Shown here piece by piece: positions 1 through 11,261 of a DNA stretch of 64,000 bases (the first letter of the stretch is position 1; each line of letters opens with the position of its first letter). The notes below the pieces were generated by a model. It had not been told where the DNA came from. It did no database searches and was given only the letters and a program-made list of their open reading frames with translations. The DNA lies in NCBI GenBank assembly GCA_013400115.1, contig VXBP01005607.1:666521-730520 (forward strand), read 5' to 3'. This DNA is from Rhinopomastus cyanomelas. Its lineage: Eukaryota > Chordata > Aves > Bucerotiformes > Rhinopomastidae. Made by a program: the position numbers and the translations under genes.

Positions 1-20
1 CAAACTTCTGCTTTGTTTGG

Positions 21-64
21 GAAGTTACAAAAAAGAAAGAACCAAAAAAAAGAAAAGTAACTTC
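21..64. repeat. 8-bp inverted repeat around an A-rich loop
   Basis: The sequence gaagttac (21-28) and its reverse complement gtaacttc (57-64) flank 28 purine-rich bases. It is short and may be chance. Confidence 0.4.
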
Positions 65-3000
65 AAAAAGATTCTTTTTTATTATAAAGCAGGGTTTACA
101 AAGTTCTTTTATCTTAATATTTCTATTAAATTGCACTGGTGCAAATAATCAGGCTGGACAGAAAATTCTGAGAGATTTATTGTACTGTGTTTGCAGTGTA
201 GGGACCTGTTGGTAGGGAGCACTTGCAGAGAGCTTTCCAAATCACCTCCCAGTCCTTTAAGGGTAAAAGGAGCTTTTCCAGCACCTCTGGGGAGCACAAA
301 ACTTGGCAGGAGGGTTACTTGGTGTGCAGTTATCACATTCACCTGGATGCTGGGGTTAGGTTTCGTATCAGCTTTTAAACCTGTTGTCATTTTTGTTCAG
401 TGAGGCTTACACGTTCAAGTTTTCTTGAGTTTGCTTGCCAGGCTGGAGTCTTAAGCCCAACCCTTAGGAAAGAAGGGCGCGTTAGAAAGTGCTTGTGTGA
501 GCTGTTATTGCTGTTATTGTTCCTGGCTTTAAGGCTGCTGCCACCGTTGGTGTGTTTGTGGGTGCTTGTGTCTTACTGCCATTGGAAACTGAGGCAGCTT
601 TCTTCGTGGTGACGCAACACGACTTGTTTCCCAAAGAACTGCACTTAGTCCAGTCTGACCAGGGCAACCACGATGGCAGTGGAATCCATTTGACATCAGC
701 TTGCTTTGTGATCGAGTTTGTGATGCAGTTGTGTCCCACTTCTGTATTTTACTACAAGAATGTGTTTTTATATGAGCTGGTTTTTTATACTCCCTTGAAC
801 CTGCCTTTCACAGTGTTCCCTTGTGTTGCTTTAACTATGTCATTATCCTCCACGTATCATTTGTGAGTTCCAGCTGTGTGCATAACACTGTGCAGAACAT
901 AAACTTCTCCGAGGAGGTTATAGTCTAAGAAACCATTCTAGTTTTTCTTATTTTTCTTGTAATGGGTCAGGCAATAAGACCCAGTGAAATATTTAGAGGG
1001 AAGGCAAGATTGAAACCAGCAGTTTCTAAGACCTGTAGGAGCCAAAAGGCAAATGTTAATGGGTTCTGTGAGGCTTCCAAGGACCTGCTGGTCCTTGTGC
1101 TTATGCTGAATTTGCAGAGGCTCCCTTAAGGAAATATAGGTGGCATTGGTGCAACTGGAGTTCCTAAAGGCAGGATCTGTCACTGACTACATCTTTAAAT
1201 AGAATTTGGCCCACTAAATACATTACAGCAGTTGGGCTGCTGACTCCCAGGCTTTTGTCCTGCAAGCTCAGGTGAAAAGCACAGAACTCTTCACAAATGT
1301 TGGAAGCATTTGTCCACAGGTTTCTAGTGTTTTACAGTCCATATGTCCATTCCCTGCCATGCGGTTCCTTGTGTCATCCTCCCCTTCTGTTTGTTTTCTT
1401 CTGGCTTACTCTTTCACTGGAGTTAGGTGTTCTGTCCCTGTGAATGAAAGCAAGTGAGCCAGAATGCATCTCTGGTGGAGCTGCTTTTGTCCTAGTGAAC
1501 AGCTTCTCACTTGACATCGAGGGGTATGGGAATTGAGAGGTGTTATCTCTGTACTTGCTTTTGTCTTTGTCCATATCTGCATGCTCATCTTGTTCCTTTT
1601 TGTGATGCTTGTTGCTGAATTCCTTCTGCCTCTGTGCCAGTGTGTAGCCTGTTATCTTAATTGTGCCAGCTCTCCCCAAACACTTACATGAGCTTTCCCT
1701 TCACTTCTGAATCAATCTTCTTGTCTTTAGGACTTATCAAGCTTAGCTTTATCTTATCTCAGTCCTCCAGTTTCTCATTACAGTGTCAAGCATCACTTTC
1801 GCTTTCCCAGTGTCTTTACTATTAGCTGGTTTCCCTTTCCCAGGCTAAATTCTTTTCTTGTCCCACACTGGGAAAATCCCTTAAGGTAACATATGACAAT
1901 GTAAGTGTGCTGTGTTTAAGAGAGAGCACAGCTTTGCCTTGATAGATCCTCAAATCCTCCTAAGCTGTGAGCCACAACTTTCCCTCTCTGAGGATCCCCT
2001 TCTAGTTCCTCCCTTCCTCCTGCACGTTTCCACAGCCCTGTCAGTTAAATAAAAACATGCAAAGGAACAAGAAAGCAACGGGAGGAGTGCCACTGAACTG
2101 TCTCCACTTCTTTAGCATTTTTATTTGCTGGTATGTTCTCTCACCATATTCTGCTTTTCAGTCTGTTTTGTGTCTCTAGAAGGTAAACACACTGTGTAAG
2201 AATTGTCTCTTATCTCTGTTTGTACAGTACCAGGCTCAATGAGGTCCCCATCCTGACTGGGATCTTTGGGCACCACCACAGTATAAATGTCTGCTACTGA
2301 TAGTAATAATCTGCTCACATCATGCAGATGTCTGAATTGTCTGAGAAACACAAACAAGGATCTTTACGAAGTTGGCAGCGAGCCATTAATTTTAGGTGCC
2401 AGTTTTCTTTTCTCCTGAATGTAGTTTGGCTCTCTGAAAAACCTGGCGACACAAACCTCCCACTCCTTGGAGAGCTTGGCTCTCTGGTGATGCTGTGAGT
2501 AAAACGTCCTTAGTGTGGGATATGGCAGGTCAGGTGAGGTCCCTGCAACTATTTGAGGCATTCCAAGTACTTGTTTGATGCTTTGTTGTTGCCCTCCTTT
2601 GTGTTTGTTTCTCCTGTCCTCCTCTGAATGACAAATGAATAAGCTGAAACTAGACAGAGCTGCCCAACTTTTCCCGGGGAGGGAGCACCTCAAATAATGG
2701 GCCACAAAAGCACAAAGCTGTGGTTGGATTATTAATGGTGCAGTGGGTCAAGCAACGCAGACCAGCGAAGAGCCAGGCAACCCCTTCAGTCAGTACACTC
2801 TTCTGTGTGCCTTAACCTCTGCATCTTTGCATTTCAAACACTGAAGGACAAGGACAGCACTTGGGTCAGACGCTCCGGCCTCCGCTGCTGCTGGAAGCGA
2901 TTTGCAGCTGGTCTGTAGAACTGCACACCCCAGGGACACACTTTGTAGTCGGTGAATGTTTCACTGTGACAGTGTCTGGTTGGCCATTCAGAGGGTGGAT

Positions 3001-3170
3001 CGCAGTCCACTGTGCTCGTGCCCAGCATGGCAGGCTACTTGAGTGCTTCAGCCTGAAAGCCACCCAAGCCACGTGTGCTTACTGACATAGCTCGAAGAGA
3101 TCCAGGGAGCTACTGTGTGGTGGTTGCTCCTCATTATGTTGATCATATTGGTGTCGTTGCTGCTTTAGTC

Positions 3171-3216
3171 TCTTTCGAGGTCCCTTCCAATCCCTGATGT
3201 CCTGTGACTCTGTGAT
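3171..3216 (+). mobile_element. CR1 LINE, 3'-end fragment
   Basis: The sequence tctttcgaggtcccttcc followed by aatccctgatg and a tgtgactctgtgat tail is the CR1 3' terminus in + orientation. The copy is heavily 5'-truncated, at about 46 bp. Confidence 0.75.
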
Positions 3217-3344
3217 TACTCACGGATGTCTCCCTATTGCTTCCACTCGTTCTCTCTCATTTTATCTTGGATCTATAAGATTTTTTTGTGGCAGGACCTC
3301 ACCCACAATTTGTAAACTCAACCTTCTAGGCACTGTTGTAATAT

Positions 3345-3376
3345 GTACATGCATATAAATGTACGTGCATATAAAT
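3345..3376 (+). repeat. Tandem duplication of a 16-bp unit
   Basis: Two adjacent copies of gtacatgcatataaat lie here, the second with g for a at position 5. It is a short tandem duplication in AT-rich sequence. Confidence 0.8.
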
Positions 3377-3381
3377 GATGA

Positions 3382-3420
3382 AAGCTTGAAGGTCCCTTCC
3401 AACTCTAAGCATTCGATGAA
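3382..3420 (+). mobile_element. Possible CR1 3'-end fragment
   Basis: The stretch cttgaaggtcccttccaact followed by a degenerate attcgatga tail resembles an older CR1 3' end. It is very short, so the call is tentative. Confidence 0.45.
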
Positions 3421-3477
3421 AATCTGGATGAGTCTGTGTGGCATAACTGGAGCAGAAACCCCTGAGTGCTGGAACTG

Positions 3478-3520
3478 GGTGATGGTTCCTTCCTACCCTG
3501 AGTGACTCTGATTCCATGGC
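3478..3520 (+). mobile_element. Possible CR1 3'-end fragment
   Basis: The sequence gatggttccttcctaccctg followed by agtgactctgattccatg resembles the end of an older CR1 subfamily. It is one of four such ends within 440 bp. Confidence 0.4.
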
Positions 3521-3530
3521 TTCTCCAGTC

Positions 3531-3606
3531 AGGTGAGCCTGCTCTGGCAGGGGATTGGACTAGATGATCTTTCGAGGTCCCCTCCAATCTCTTATAATTC
3601 TATGAT
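3531..3606 (+). mobile_element. CR1 LINE, 3'-end fragment
   Basis: A clear 3' terminus in + orientation: aggtgagcctgctctggcag, then the ggattggactagatgatctt core, ending in the ataattctatgat octamer-like tail. Confidence 0.88.
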
Positions 3607-4944
3607 AAGACACCTGTGGCCTGCTGTGTGATCTGGCTGGATCTGAAGGCCAATCCGTAATGATTCTATACAAAGTTGAGAGATGAGTTTTGTTTGCTCC
3701 AGTAGAACTCCATATACTTACAGCTTTACTTTTGCTACGTGATAGCTAACTACAGCAGTACAGACTGGGTGGCACTGTAGGTATTCTTGCTGAGCTCACC
3801 TGAGTGCCACGTGCAGGAGAGTAAGAATCAGGAGGAGGCGATGGTATGACCCACTGACCGGAGTGTTTGACCATAATAGAAGACATACTGCAGTGATCTT
3901 TTAAATAGTATCAGTCCTCCTGCATGGAGTCCTCTGGTCTAGGTCAGTATGAACCTAATCTCATGAGAGCTCAGCAGCAAATTGTCATCTGCAGAAGCTG
4001 TCCTTGAAGACTACATGTCTCACTAATAGATGAATATAGTGTTTAGTCATCAGACAGTCTAGAAAACTGGGTCAGATAGGTGTTGCATCAGAGCAGACAG
4101 AGCATGGTATTAATCAAGAAGTGACATAGTAAGTATGTATCATAGGTATTTGATTACATTAGTCGAGTTTAATTGTTGGGTAAGGTCATGTGATGGAACA
4201 CGATCGAGTCACCATGGCTTAGCGAGGAACCGCCCATCGGTTTAAGTGTTAGTGCAGATGATTCATGGTGTCAGCACAACCATGCAGAGGGAGGAGAGCC
4301 AACACGGTCGGTTACAGCAGCCTGGCTAGCGTGGAATTTTGCTGGGCCACCATAGCGCTATCCATCCAGGCCACGTACACCCTGAAGCATAGCCTACAGA
4401 TGTTAGCTGGGACCCACTGCGCCCAGCAGCAGGCTTCTGCTGGGGCACAATGAAAATGCTTAAATTTGGGGAAAACCCCGCAGATGGCCAGATTTTCAGT
4501 GAGGCTGAGCACTTGCCAGTTCTCTGTCTTATCTGTTCTTTACTCGTGGGCTGTTTGCCCGACAGCCCTATTTATTTAGCAGCACAGGTGCCAAGGAATT
4601 AAAATTCCTCAGTCAGCAATATTGACTGACAGGCTGCAGGCAGCCCCTCCTCAGCATTTACACAGAGAGGACCAGGCTCAGCGTGTCCAACATTAAAAAT
4701 AACAGTTATAAACTCTCACTGGCTTGCTTTGCTGCGGGATAGAAAGCAACAACAAAAGAGAGTGTGTTGTCCTTGGAAGGAGAAGAAATGTCTTGGATAA
4801 ACTGAGTATCTCAGCCTGTCCAGCTCTGTGCCATGCATGTTCCCTGAGCACTGCCCACAAGTACGGGCTCATCAATGACCTGTGTTCAGTGTGGAAGCAA
4901 CAGAGGTATCCGTGCCATGAGCACTGGCCAGCGTCAGCTTCCAG

Positions 4945-5503
4945 GATCACAGAATCACAGAACATTAGGGACTGAAAGAGACCTTGAAAGACCATCTAAT
5001 CCAACCCCCCCCCACCACAACAGGATCACCAAGATCAAGTCACACAGGAATGCGTCTGGGTGGGCTTTAAACATCTCCGGAGAAGGAGACTCCACAACTT
5101 CCTTGGGCAGCCCCTTCCAGTGCTCTGGCACCCTCACTGGGAAGAAGTTCCTTCTTGTATTTATGTGAAACCTCCTCTGTTCCAGCTCACACCCACTGCC
5201 CCTTGTCCTATCATTAGATGCCACTGAGCAGAGCCTGGCTGCATCCTCCTGACACCCACCCTTCACATAGTTATAAGCATTAATGAGGCCACCCCTCAGT
5301 CTCCTCCAAGCTTAAGAGACCCAGCTCCCTCAGCCTCTCCTCATCAAGGAGATGTTCTACTCCCTTCATCATCTTCATGGCTCTGCGCTGGACTCTCTCC
5401 AGCAATTCTGTGTCCTGCTTGAGCTGAGGGGCCCAGAACTGGACACAATAGTCCAGATGCGGTCTCACCAGGGCAAGCAGAGCGGGAGGAGAACATCTCT
5501 CCA
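4945..5503 (-). mobile_element. CR1 LINE, about 560-bp 3' part
   Basis: This is one of the longer CR1 copies in the window, in - orientation. The tail (cacagaatcacagaac on the + strand) is at 4947. The 3' UTR core follows and, at 5280-5503, the C-terminal end of the reverse-transcriptase ORF2 (peptide motifs RPHLDYCVQFW and LLERVQRRAMKMM, then RLRELGLLSLE). The coding remnant begins inside the ORF and is truncated at its 5' end, so it is a dead fragment. A C-homopolymer (about nine or ten C) at 5006-5015 lies inside it. Confidence 0.95.
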
Positions 5504-8298
5504 TCTGCTAGCCACCGGGGAGTAGACTCTGGTGTGCATTATGTGGCACTTTTATGGTAGTGGGAGCAGTGCAGACTTTCTAACAAGGGTCATAAGGTTT
5601 CTCCGCTCTGCACCTCTTTGCAAAGGCACAGTTGGGGACAGACTAGTAGGAGTGCAGCAAGAAAAAATACCTGAGGTACTGAGGATCTTTTCCTCTGGCT
5701 AAGTGTAAAGCGTATGCAGGCTCCCAAAGCAAAGCAGTATTAAAGGTGAAACTGGGGACAGCAAGGAAACTTCTTTGCCATTTTAATAAATACCAAGAAT
5801 TCCCTTTTGCCTCGGTCCCCTATTCCCAAACTCATTAAAGCAATTTTGGAACTTTCTTTGGCTCTGGAACATATAAGCAAAACTCAAGCCGTGCAGTCCC
5901 TTGAGAATCGCTTGCGCAAATCGCATAGGTCAGGGCAGAATGAGTTTCTGTCAAACAGCCTAACACCTAAGCTTATTATGAAGCTGATGAATTGTTCAAA
6001 TGGCCTGGATGTGGGACAGTCTCAAAGGGCAGGGCTGTTGTCTTGGTGTTTAGTTTACTTTTGTCTCACTGAAAACCAGGTGACATTTCTCTTCATGCAT
6101 TGCTCCAGTTAGCCAGCGCAGTTCCCACAGGCTAGGCCAGTGGACTTGGAGAGCTCCAGAGCTGTGGTGGGCAAGGCGAGTGCACATCTCAGTCTTGTCC
6201 CATGATGGGTGTGAGAGTGCACCAGTGCTTTCTCCTTCCCTGCCTGCTCTCCTAGGGGAAAGCTCGGGATGCTTCCCCAGCCAGGGCTGCTCCAGCACGG
6301 GAGTCTCAGCCCCTACATCTGGCAGCGCTTGCATGGTCTTTAGAGTATGAGGCAGAGAAGACCTGTTTGAGTTTCTTGTCTGGTGCTCTACAGGGCTGTA
6401 CTTGCAGTGAGGCTGGGCTGGTGGGAAGTGGCCTCTGCTTGTGGGGGTCATCACAGCTTCTGGAAATCAAACTGAGATTGTTCTTCCTTTCAGCCTGGTG
6501 CCCCCAACTTTTTTCTTTCTGAAGGATCACTGCTTTTTGTGCTGTTTTGACCCTGTGCTTATGATTCATCAGTCCTCCTGTGTGGATGAGTGCTGGTACA
6601 TGGAACAGCTGTGAGAGCAGGATGGGTCAGGGGCTGAGTCCTTCAAGGGTATTTTCTGAGCTCATTTTTCCGGCACTTCATCCATTCCACTTACACCACC
6701 TCCACAGCTCCTCAGCTTACCCTGGTGTTGCGCTGACCGCAGAGCCCCGTATCCCAGAAGCCAAGTCATGCTCCCCCACAGCACTTCTTGCACCCTCCAT
6801 AGGGTTACACCATGTCTTTGGGAGACGTTTCTTGGCGGGGACAGCTGTGAATGTAAAGTACATCCTATTCCTCCATCAGCAGAGAACCAGGGAAGCACAG
6901 GAGATGCTTCTCATCTGCATCTTAGATTTTGTGGTGTTTTGGTTGGTTTTTCCCTCTTTCTGAGTAAATGCTGCCTGTGAGGACTTTTAAAACACCCTTC
7001 AAAACACAGTCTTTTTCTCTCCGTGGAGATCCAAGACAAGAGAGTGGGTTCAGTCATGTGCAGCTGCTAAAAAGAGGGCAGCTGAGAGCAGAGGGGTGGG
7101 AGGAGTAAGGACGCCTGGGTACAAGGGAGTGGGCAGGACAAGGATTTTAAGATGGCATTTGCTAGGCAGAACTGTTTCTGGAGGGAACAAGTTTGAAGAG
7201 AGGAGGCTTGAAGGACTGGAAGTCCAAGGATGGGAAATACTGGGGAGTTTTAAGGAAGGTAGAATTAGGTGGTTTGAGCTCTGGGCAGAAGAGAATGAGA
7301 CTTGTAGGTCAGAAGAAACTGGTGTTGCCATGAGACAAGCACCTCTGCTTTGGGAGTGTGACTATGGTGTCCAGCACATGAGATGTCTGGGAATCTCATT
7401 GCTCACGGCCTTTGGCCTCTTTGCTTGCTGCTAGACACGCGGAAGTGACAGCTAAGCTAGAGGAGGGGTGCATGTGTTGACCATTGCTGTGTATGCATTA
7501 ATGATTGCTTCTATCACTTGCAATTGGAGGGGCATCATTTGCTTCAGACAAGTGAGAGAAGCTCCTCTCTCCCCCCTTGCAGCTCTGAACTCAACTGCTT
7601 CCCTGAGCAGCCCAGCCCAGTCTTGTGGCTTTCATGACTAGCTGTGAATTCATCACTGAGGCAAAGGAAGCTCTGCCAGGGCTGAAAATTAACCCTAATG
7701 AGGCTCCAAATGTTTTTAGACTCTTTGCTTCTGCAGAGGCTCTTCAAGCTCCTGGGCTGTGCCCCCTTCTCTCTGGCTCATGTCATACTTTCGGAGGTAT
7801 CTCTCCTGCCAGAACTACAACACTGCAGAGCATCCTGCTTTGTGCACACCTAACATACTGACCTGCTCTAGCAGTGTTTGGTGAGGCACTGCATGTGAAA
7901 TGTTCTTACTTTCCTGCTTTTTGAAAAGGTAAGAAGGTCTATTAACCCCAAACTTCAAGCAACTCTCACTTTCTTCAAACCTAAAAAAAAAAGGTGATTA
8001 ATTTAGGTAACTCCCAAGACCACATTCTTAAAGGCTATTCTCAAAGAGCAGTCCCAGCTTTGCTTAATCCATTAATTTTATGATTCTTCTTCTTTGTGAG
8101 CTTTCTCACACGCATTCTTTTCCCTGTGCTGTACTTAGAAAAATCCTTCTAAATCCTTTGAACTCCTGTTGCCAAAATAGCGCGCTCTGCTTTTCTTGTA
8201 GGCGGCGCGTGTAAACTACTTAATCTGAAGGTACCTTCACTTGATTCTCTTTCCTCTCCATTTTCTGTGCCCTGGTGACCAGTAAAATCAGTCACTTT

Positions 8299-8440
8299 CA
8301 CAGAACATAGGGATCAGAAGGGACCTCGAAAGATCATCCAGTGGAATCCCCTGCCAGAGCAGGATCCCCTAGGAACACATCCAGGCGGGTTTGAAGTGTC
8401 TCCAGAGAAGGAGACTCCACAACCCCCCTGGGCAGCCCCT
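8299..8440 (-). mobile_element. CR1 LINE, 3'-end fragment
   Basis: The reverse-complement CR1 3' region starts at the cacagaacataggg tail and contains the ggacctcgaaagatcatcca core, then the ggagactccacaacccccct block. It is 5'-truncated at about 140 bp and ends some 465 bp before the CREB5 exon at 8906. Confidence 0.92.
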
Positions 8441-8905
8441 GTGTCTTGGAACAAAGGTGTAGGAGGGTTCCACAGGAGGGAGTATCAGGAATGAGATGAA
8501 ATATTCATTTTAGGGCAGTTTACTTAAAGGTTTCTGAGGGCTCTGTTTACAGCAGTGCGCTGATGCAGCGGGCCACGAGGTTCTCCTGCTTTGGGTGCAG
8601 AAATCTTTTGGTAGCCACTGTAAAAAGACAAGGTGCCTAGACTGAGATCAGCTACTACATTTACACCCATGTTGTGTCGGATGAACTACACTGGTGCTTT
8701 AACTGATAAATTGCAGAGGGGAGGTGATTCATCTGTGTCTCAAAACTTTGTTGTTCTGCTGACTTGTACTGCAGGAGAGGACAAATTCCGGGTTGGCTTC
8801 TCTGCGCCTGCTTGTCTAGAGTTGCCTGTGCCCAGCGATGGCTGGCACGGTGAGGCTTGTTTTGGTCTCCACAGCCCGTGACAGCTTTCTTTCCTTTCCT
8901 CCTAG

Positions 8906-9032
8906 GCCTGTCCCAGGTTCTCTGTCTTCACTGCTGCACCTACACAACCGACAGCGACAGCCTATGCCTGCCTCTATGCCTGGCACCTTGCCCAACCCTA
9001 CCATGCCCGGATCTTCTGCTGTGCTCATGCCT
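8906..9032 (+). CDS. CREB5: CREB5 internal coding exon (first of three in the window)
   Basis: This exon encodes 42 residues of the central part of CREB5, a nuclear CRE-binding bZIP activator of the ATF2/ATF7 family. The peptide begins PVPGSLSSLLHLHNRQRQ and continues with a Pro/Met/Ser-rich stretch ending SSAVLMP, which matches my memory of vertebrate CREB5 nearly residue for residue; ATF2 and ATF7 have a related but different PVPG segment. The 3' splice site is a pyrimidine tract ending cctcctag at 8905. The first base, 8906, completes a split codon, so the upstream intron is phase 2. The 5' splice site is gtaagt at 9033, a perfect consensus, and leaves phase 0. The segment contains no DNA-binding domain; it belongs to the linker between the N-terminal activation/zinc-finger part and the C-terminal bZIP. 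The codon order continues directly into the exon at 11151. Confidence 0.96.
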
Positions 9033-11150
9033 GTAAGTTTTTTGGTTTGGGGTTTTTATGAGGGGGAGGAAATTTGGGGGGGTTTTTTGCTCAATGCAAC
9101 CTATGCAGATGTGAAAGTCAGCTGGATTTTCTAAAAACTCAAAGAATTAAGGAAGCTGGGCCTTTTGCACAGCCTCACCTTACGCAAGGGTATTTCTGGT
9201 GCTGTTAAAGGCATGTTAATTATTGTCAGAGTGATTAGAGGCTACAATTTCTGGTTCTCACGCCTGCTGATGTAGATGAGGTCAATGTGTCTGTACTGGA
9301 ACAAAACTACTTTTCTGAAGGCAGACAAAACTGGAAAAGCCATGTTACCCCAGTTATGCCAGTGAACTCTAAGTAATCTTCTTGCTCGTTGGAGATAACC
9401 AGCTAACAAGAAAGAAATGCAACTGGCTTTTCCAGTCTGGTAATTTGCACTTAACTGGAATTTGGTCATGATCACTGCTCATCTTCCACCCATTTCAGCA
9501 GAGATAGGAGTATTTCCCATCTTCTGGGAGCCAGAGGGGTACATTGCAGCTGTCGCTTTAAAATCTGAAATTAATTAGCAGCCCTTTCAGTATAAGACAT
9601 CTGAGCAGATCGGGGTGGAGAGGAATAGTGATGGGAGCAGGAGAGCGGGAAAAGAGAAGCTGCTGTTTCCTTCTACAACGTTAATGTTGAAAGACAACCT
9701 GAGAAAAATCGATGGTGGGAGGGACGGAAGCACCACTTGTTCTGGCTTTGCTGGAGCAACAGGGAACATTCCACAGGCTACAGAGATTCAGGTTTGGCTG
9801 CTATTTGAGCAGCCATTAATAAGTTATTCATTAGTAACTTGTCAATAAGGGTCTCCTAGAATATCGACCAGGAAGTTCAACAAAGACCATGAAAGACATG
9901 TCACTGTGGGAAAGTTTGTTTCTGGCATGATTCCTAAGGAACCTGACGTGGAGCAAACATCCTGCTTCAGTGTAAGATCAGGGCTTGCTGTGGGGGAGCC
10001 CTGTGGGCAGCTTTGGCTGTGCACAGGTAGTTATGCTCTGGCTGAGACCCCGGGAGGTGTGAGCATGAGTGTGAGACAGACCCTATCAGCACTGGCTGTC
10101 CTGGCTGCAGCTCCTGCTCTACAGACCTTCTTGAAGAGTCTACAGAGCAGATGGTAGAGGGATCATACCCTGTCCCATGGAGGCGGTGAGGAACCCTGGC
10201 AGAGGCAGCTTCTCCCCACCAGCTGGCAGAGGGATATTGCCCTTACCCCCAAGCCCAACACACGTTTTGGCTGTGTCCTGGAGGGAAGGAACCAATACCT
10301 CACCAGAAGGTGCAGAATAATAGTTACCTTGCTTGGAAGAGCTCAGGAGAACCCAAAAGCTTCTTTCTTGCTTGAACCGATGATTCAGAGAACTGGCCCA
10401 AAGCAAGGCAGTATGTTCAGCTCCGGCTGAAAGCAGCACCACAACCCTACCTATCACCCCTGCCAGTGACTAGTGAGCAGAGATTGCCTCTTTTGAGGAA
10501 AGACACTCAAGGAAATTATTGTATCCAGGTCTTATGGCCATTAGGTTGTGTTTGGAAATTGTATCCCCCCTCCCAGAGCAGAGAGATTAGCCCGAGGAAA
10601 GGGCTCTGAGTAGGCAGAAGTTGTTCTGCAGTGTTCTCTGCTATCTCAGCAGTACAAGGGAGCTCCCCTTACAAGACATACAGCAAAGTTCTCTCAGCTG
10701 AGCAGTCTGAGTGGAGGCAAAGGAGCCAAATCATTTCCCATATACTCGAGACTGTAGATTTTTATTTATGTTTTTAACAAGCTGAGTCGGGCTGCACTGA
10801 CAGGGGAAGCCGCAACTTTATACAGTGATGCTTTTAAAACCACTTAGCTCCAAGTGTTGTTGTACTGGAAGGGAGGAAACCATTACAAAAAAGCACAAAC
10901 CTGGGTGGCTGCTGCGTTTGTTTAACAGAGGACCCTGCTCTCTATAATTGGCAGGGAGCTTTCGGGGCCGATGCTGATGAGGCGCACGCCTCTGTGCGCG
11001 CACACATGCAGTTCACGACACGTTGTTGTTTTTCCAGTCATGACTTGAAGAAATAAAGATGAGTCCATTTAAGTAGAAGCCGAGCAAACATCCGTGCAAA
11101 TGTCTCCAGACTTTTTCAACAACCTCCCCTTTTTGTTTTTCTTTTAAAAG
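9033..11150 (+). other. CREB5: CREB5 intron between the first and second exons of the window (2118 bp)
   Basis: The intron runs from gtaagt to a T-rich tract ending aaaag. No CR1 copy was seen. G-runs lie 17-50 bp after the donor (listed separately). The last 400 bp before the exon are rather AT-rich, with a patch around 10745-10850 (tttttatttatgttttt and acaacttt-like sequence) that could be conserved, but I see no defined element. Confidence 0.88.
9044..9082 (+). promoter_or_regulatory. G-run cluster just after a 5' splice site (possible splicing enhancer or G4)
   Basis: Runs of 4, 5 and 7 G occur at 9049-9052, 9062-9066 and 9076-9082, within 50 bp of the donor at 9033. G-runs in this position are known binding sites for hnRNP H/F that promote use of the upstream donor. 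A long-loop G-quadruplex in the RNA is also possible. The function is inferred from position only. Confidence 0.35.
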
Positions 11151-11261
11151 ATGGAGCGACAAATGTCAATGAACTCCAACATCATGGGGATGCAGGGGCC
11201 GAACCTCAATAATCCGTGTGCTTCACCTCAAGTGCCCCCAATGCATTCAGAAGCCAAAATG
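11151..11261 (+). CDS. CREB5: CREB5 internal coding exon (second of three)
   Basis: This exon encodes 37 residues starting MERQMSMNSNIMGMQGPN and ending HSEAKM. The 3' splice site follows a T-rich tract (tttttctt ttaaaag) ending at 11150, and the exon starts exactly on an ATG in phase 0, directly continuing the VLMP of the previous exon. The SEAKM/RLKAAL join to the next exon is a hallmark shared by the ATF2, ATF7 and CREB5 proteins. I see a few differences from the mammalian protein as I remember it, such as Met for Val after MERQMS. The 5' splice site is gtaaaa at 11262, which lacks G at +5 and is therefore weak, although it must be joined to an acceptor 49 kb away. If not spliced, the frame runs on to a stop at 11343-11345. 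The ATG is probably an internal codon, although translation from it in an alternative transcript cannot be excluded. Confidence 0.96.

Larger units (their letters stand above)
1..8905 (+). other. CREB5: CREB5 upstream intron, 3' part
   Basis: This is the non-coding end of the intron preceding the exon at 8906. I looked for the zinc-finger and activation-domain exons of CREB5 and recognised none, so they probably lie upstream of the window. 1-3170 holds no recognisable repeat and only T-rich or pyrimidine-rich unique sequence. 3607-4944, 5506-8298 and 8441-8905 are also unique sequence without convincing genes. Repeats lie at 3171-3606, 4945-5503 and 8299-8440 and are listed separately. The many short reading frames here show no homology I recognise. 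Confidence 0.8.

Noticed and set aside
5280..5504. Protein-like frame with RPHLDYCVQFW
   Set aside because: It is the C-terminal tail of the CR1 reverse-transcriptase ORF inside a 5'-truncated LINE, not a host gene.
1..8905. Expected upstream CREB5 exons (zinc finger, activation domain, QAMPSPQSS-type segment)
   Set aside because: I searched the sequence by eye for the corresponding codons and found none. They are probably outside the window, and I do not report an exon I cannot see.
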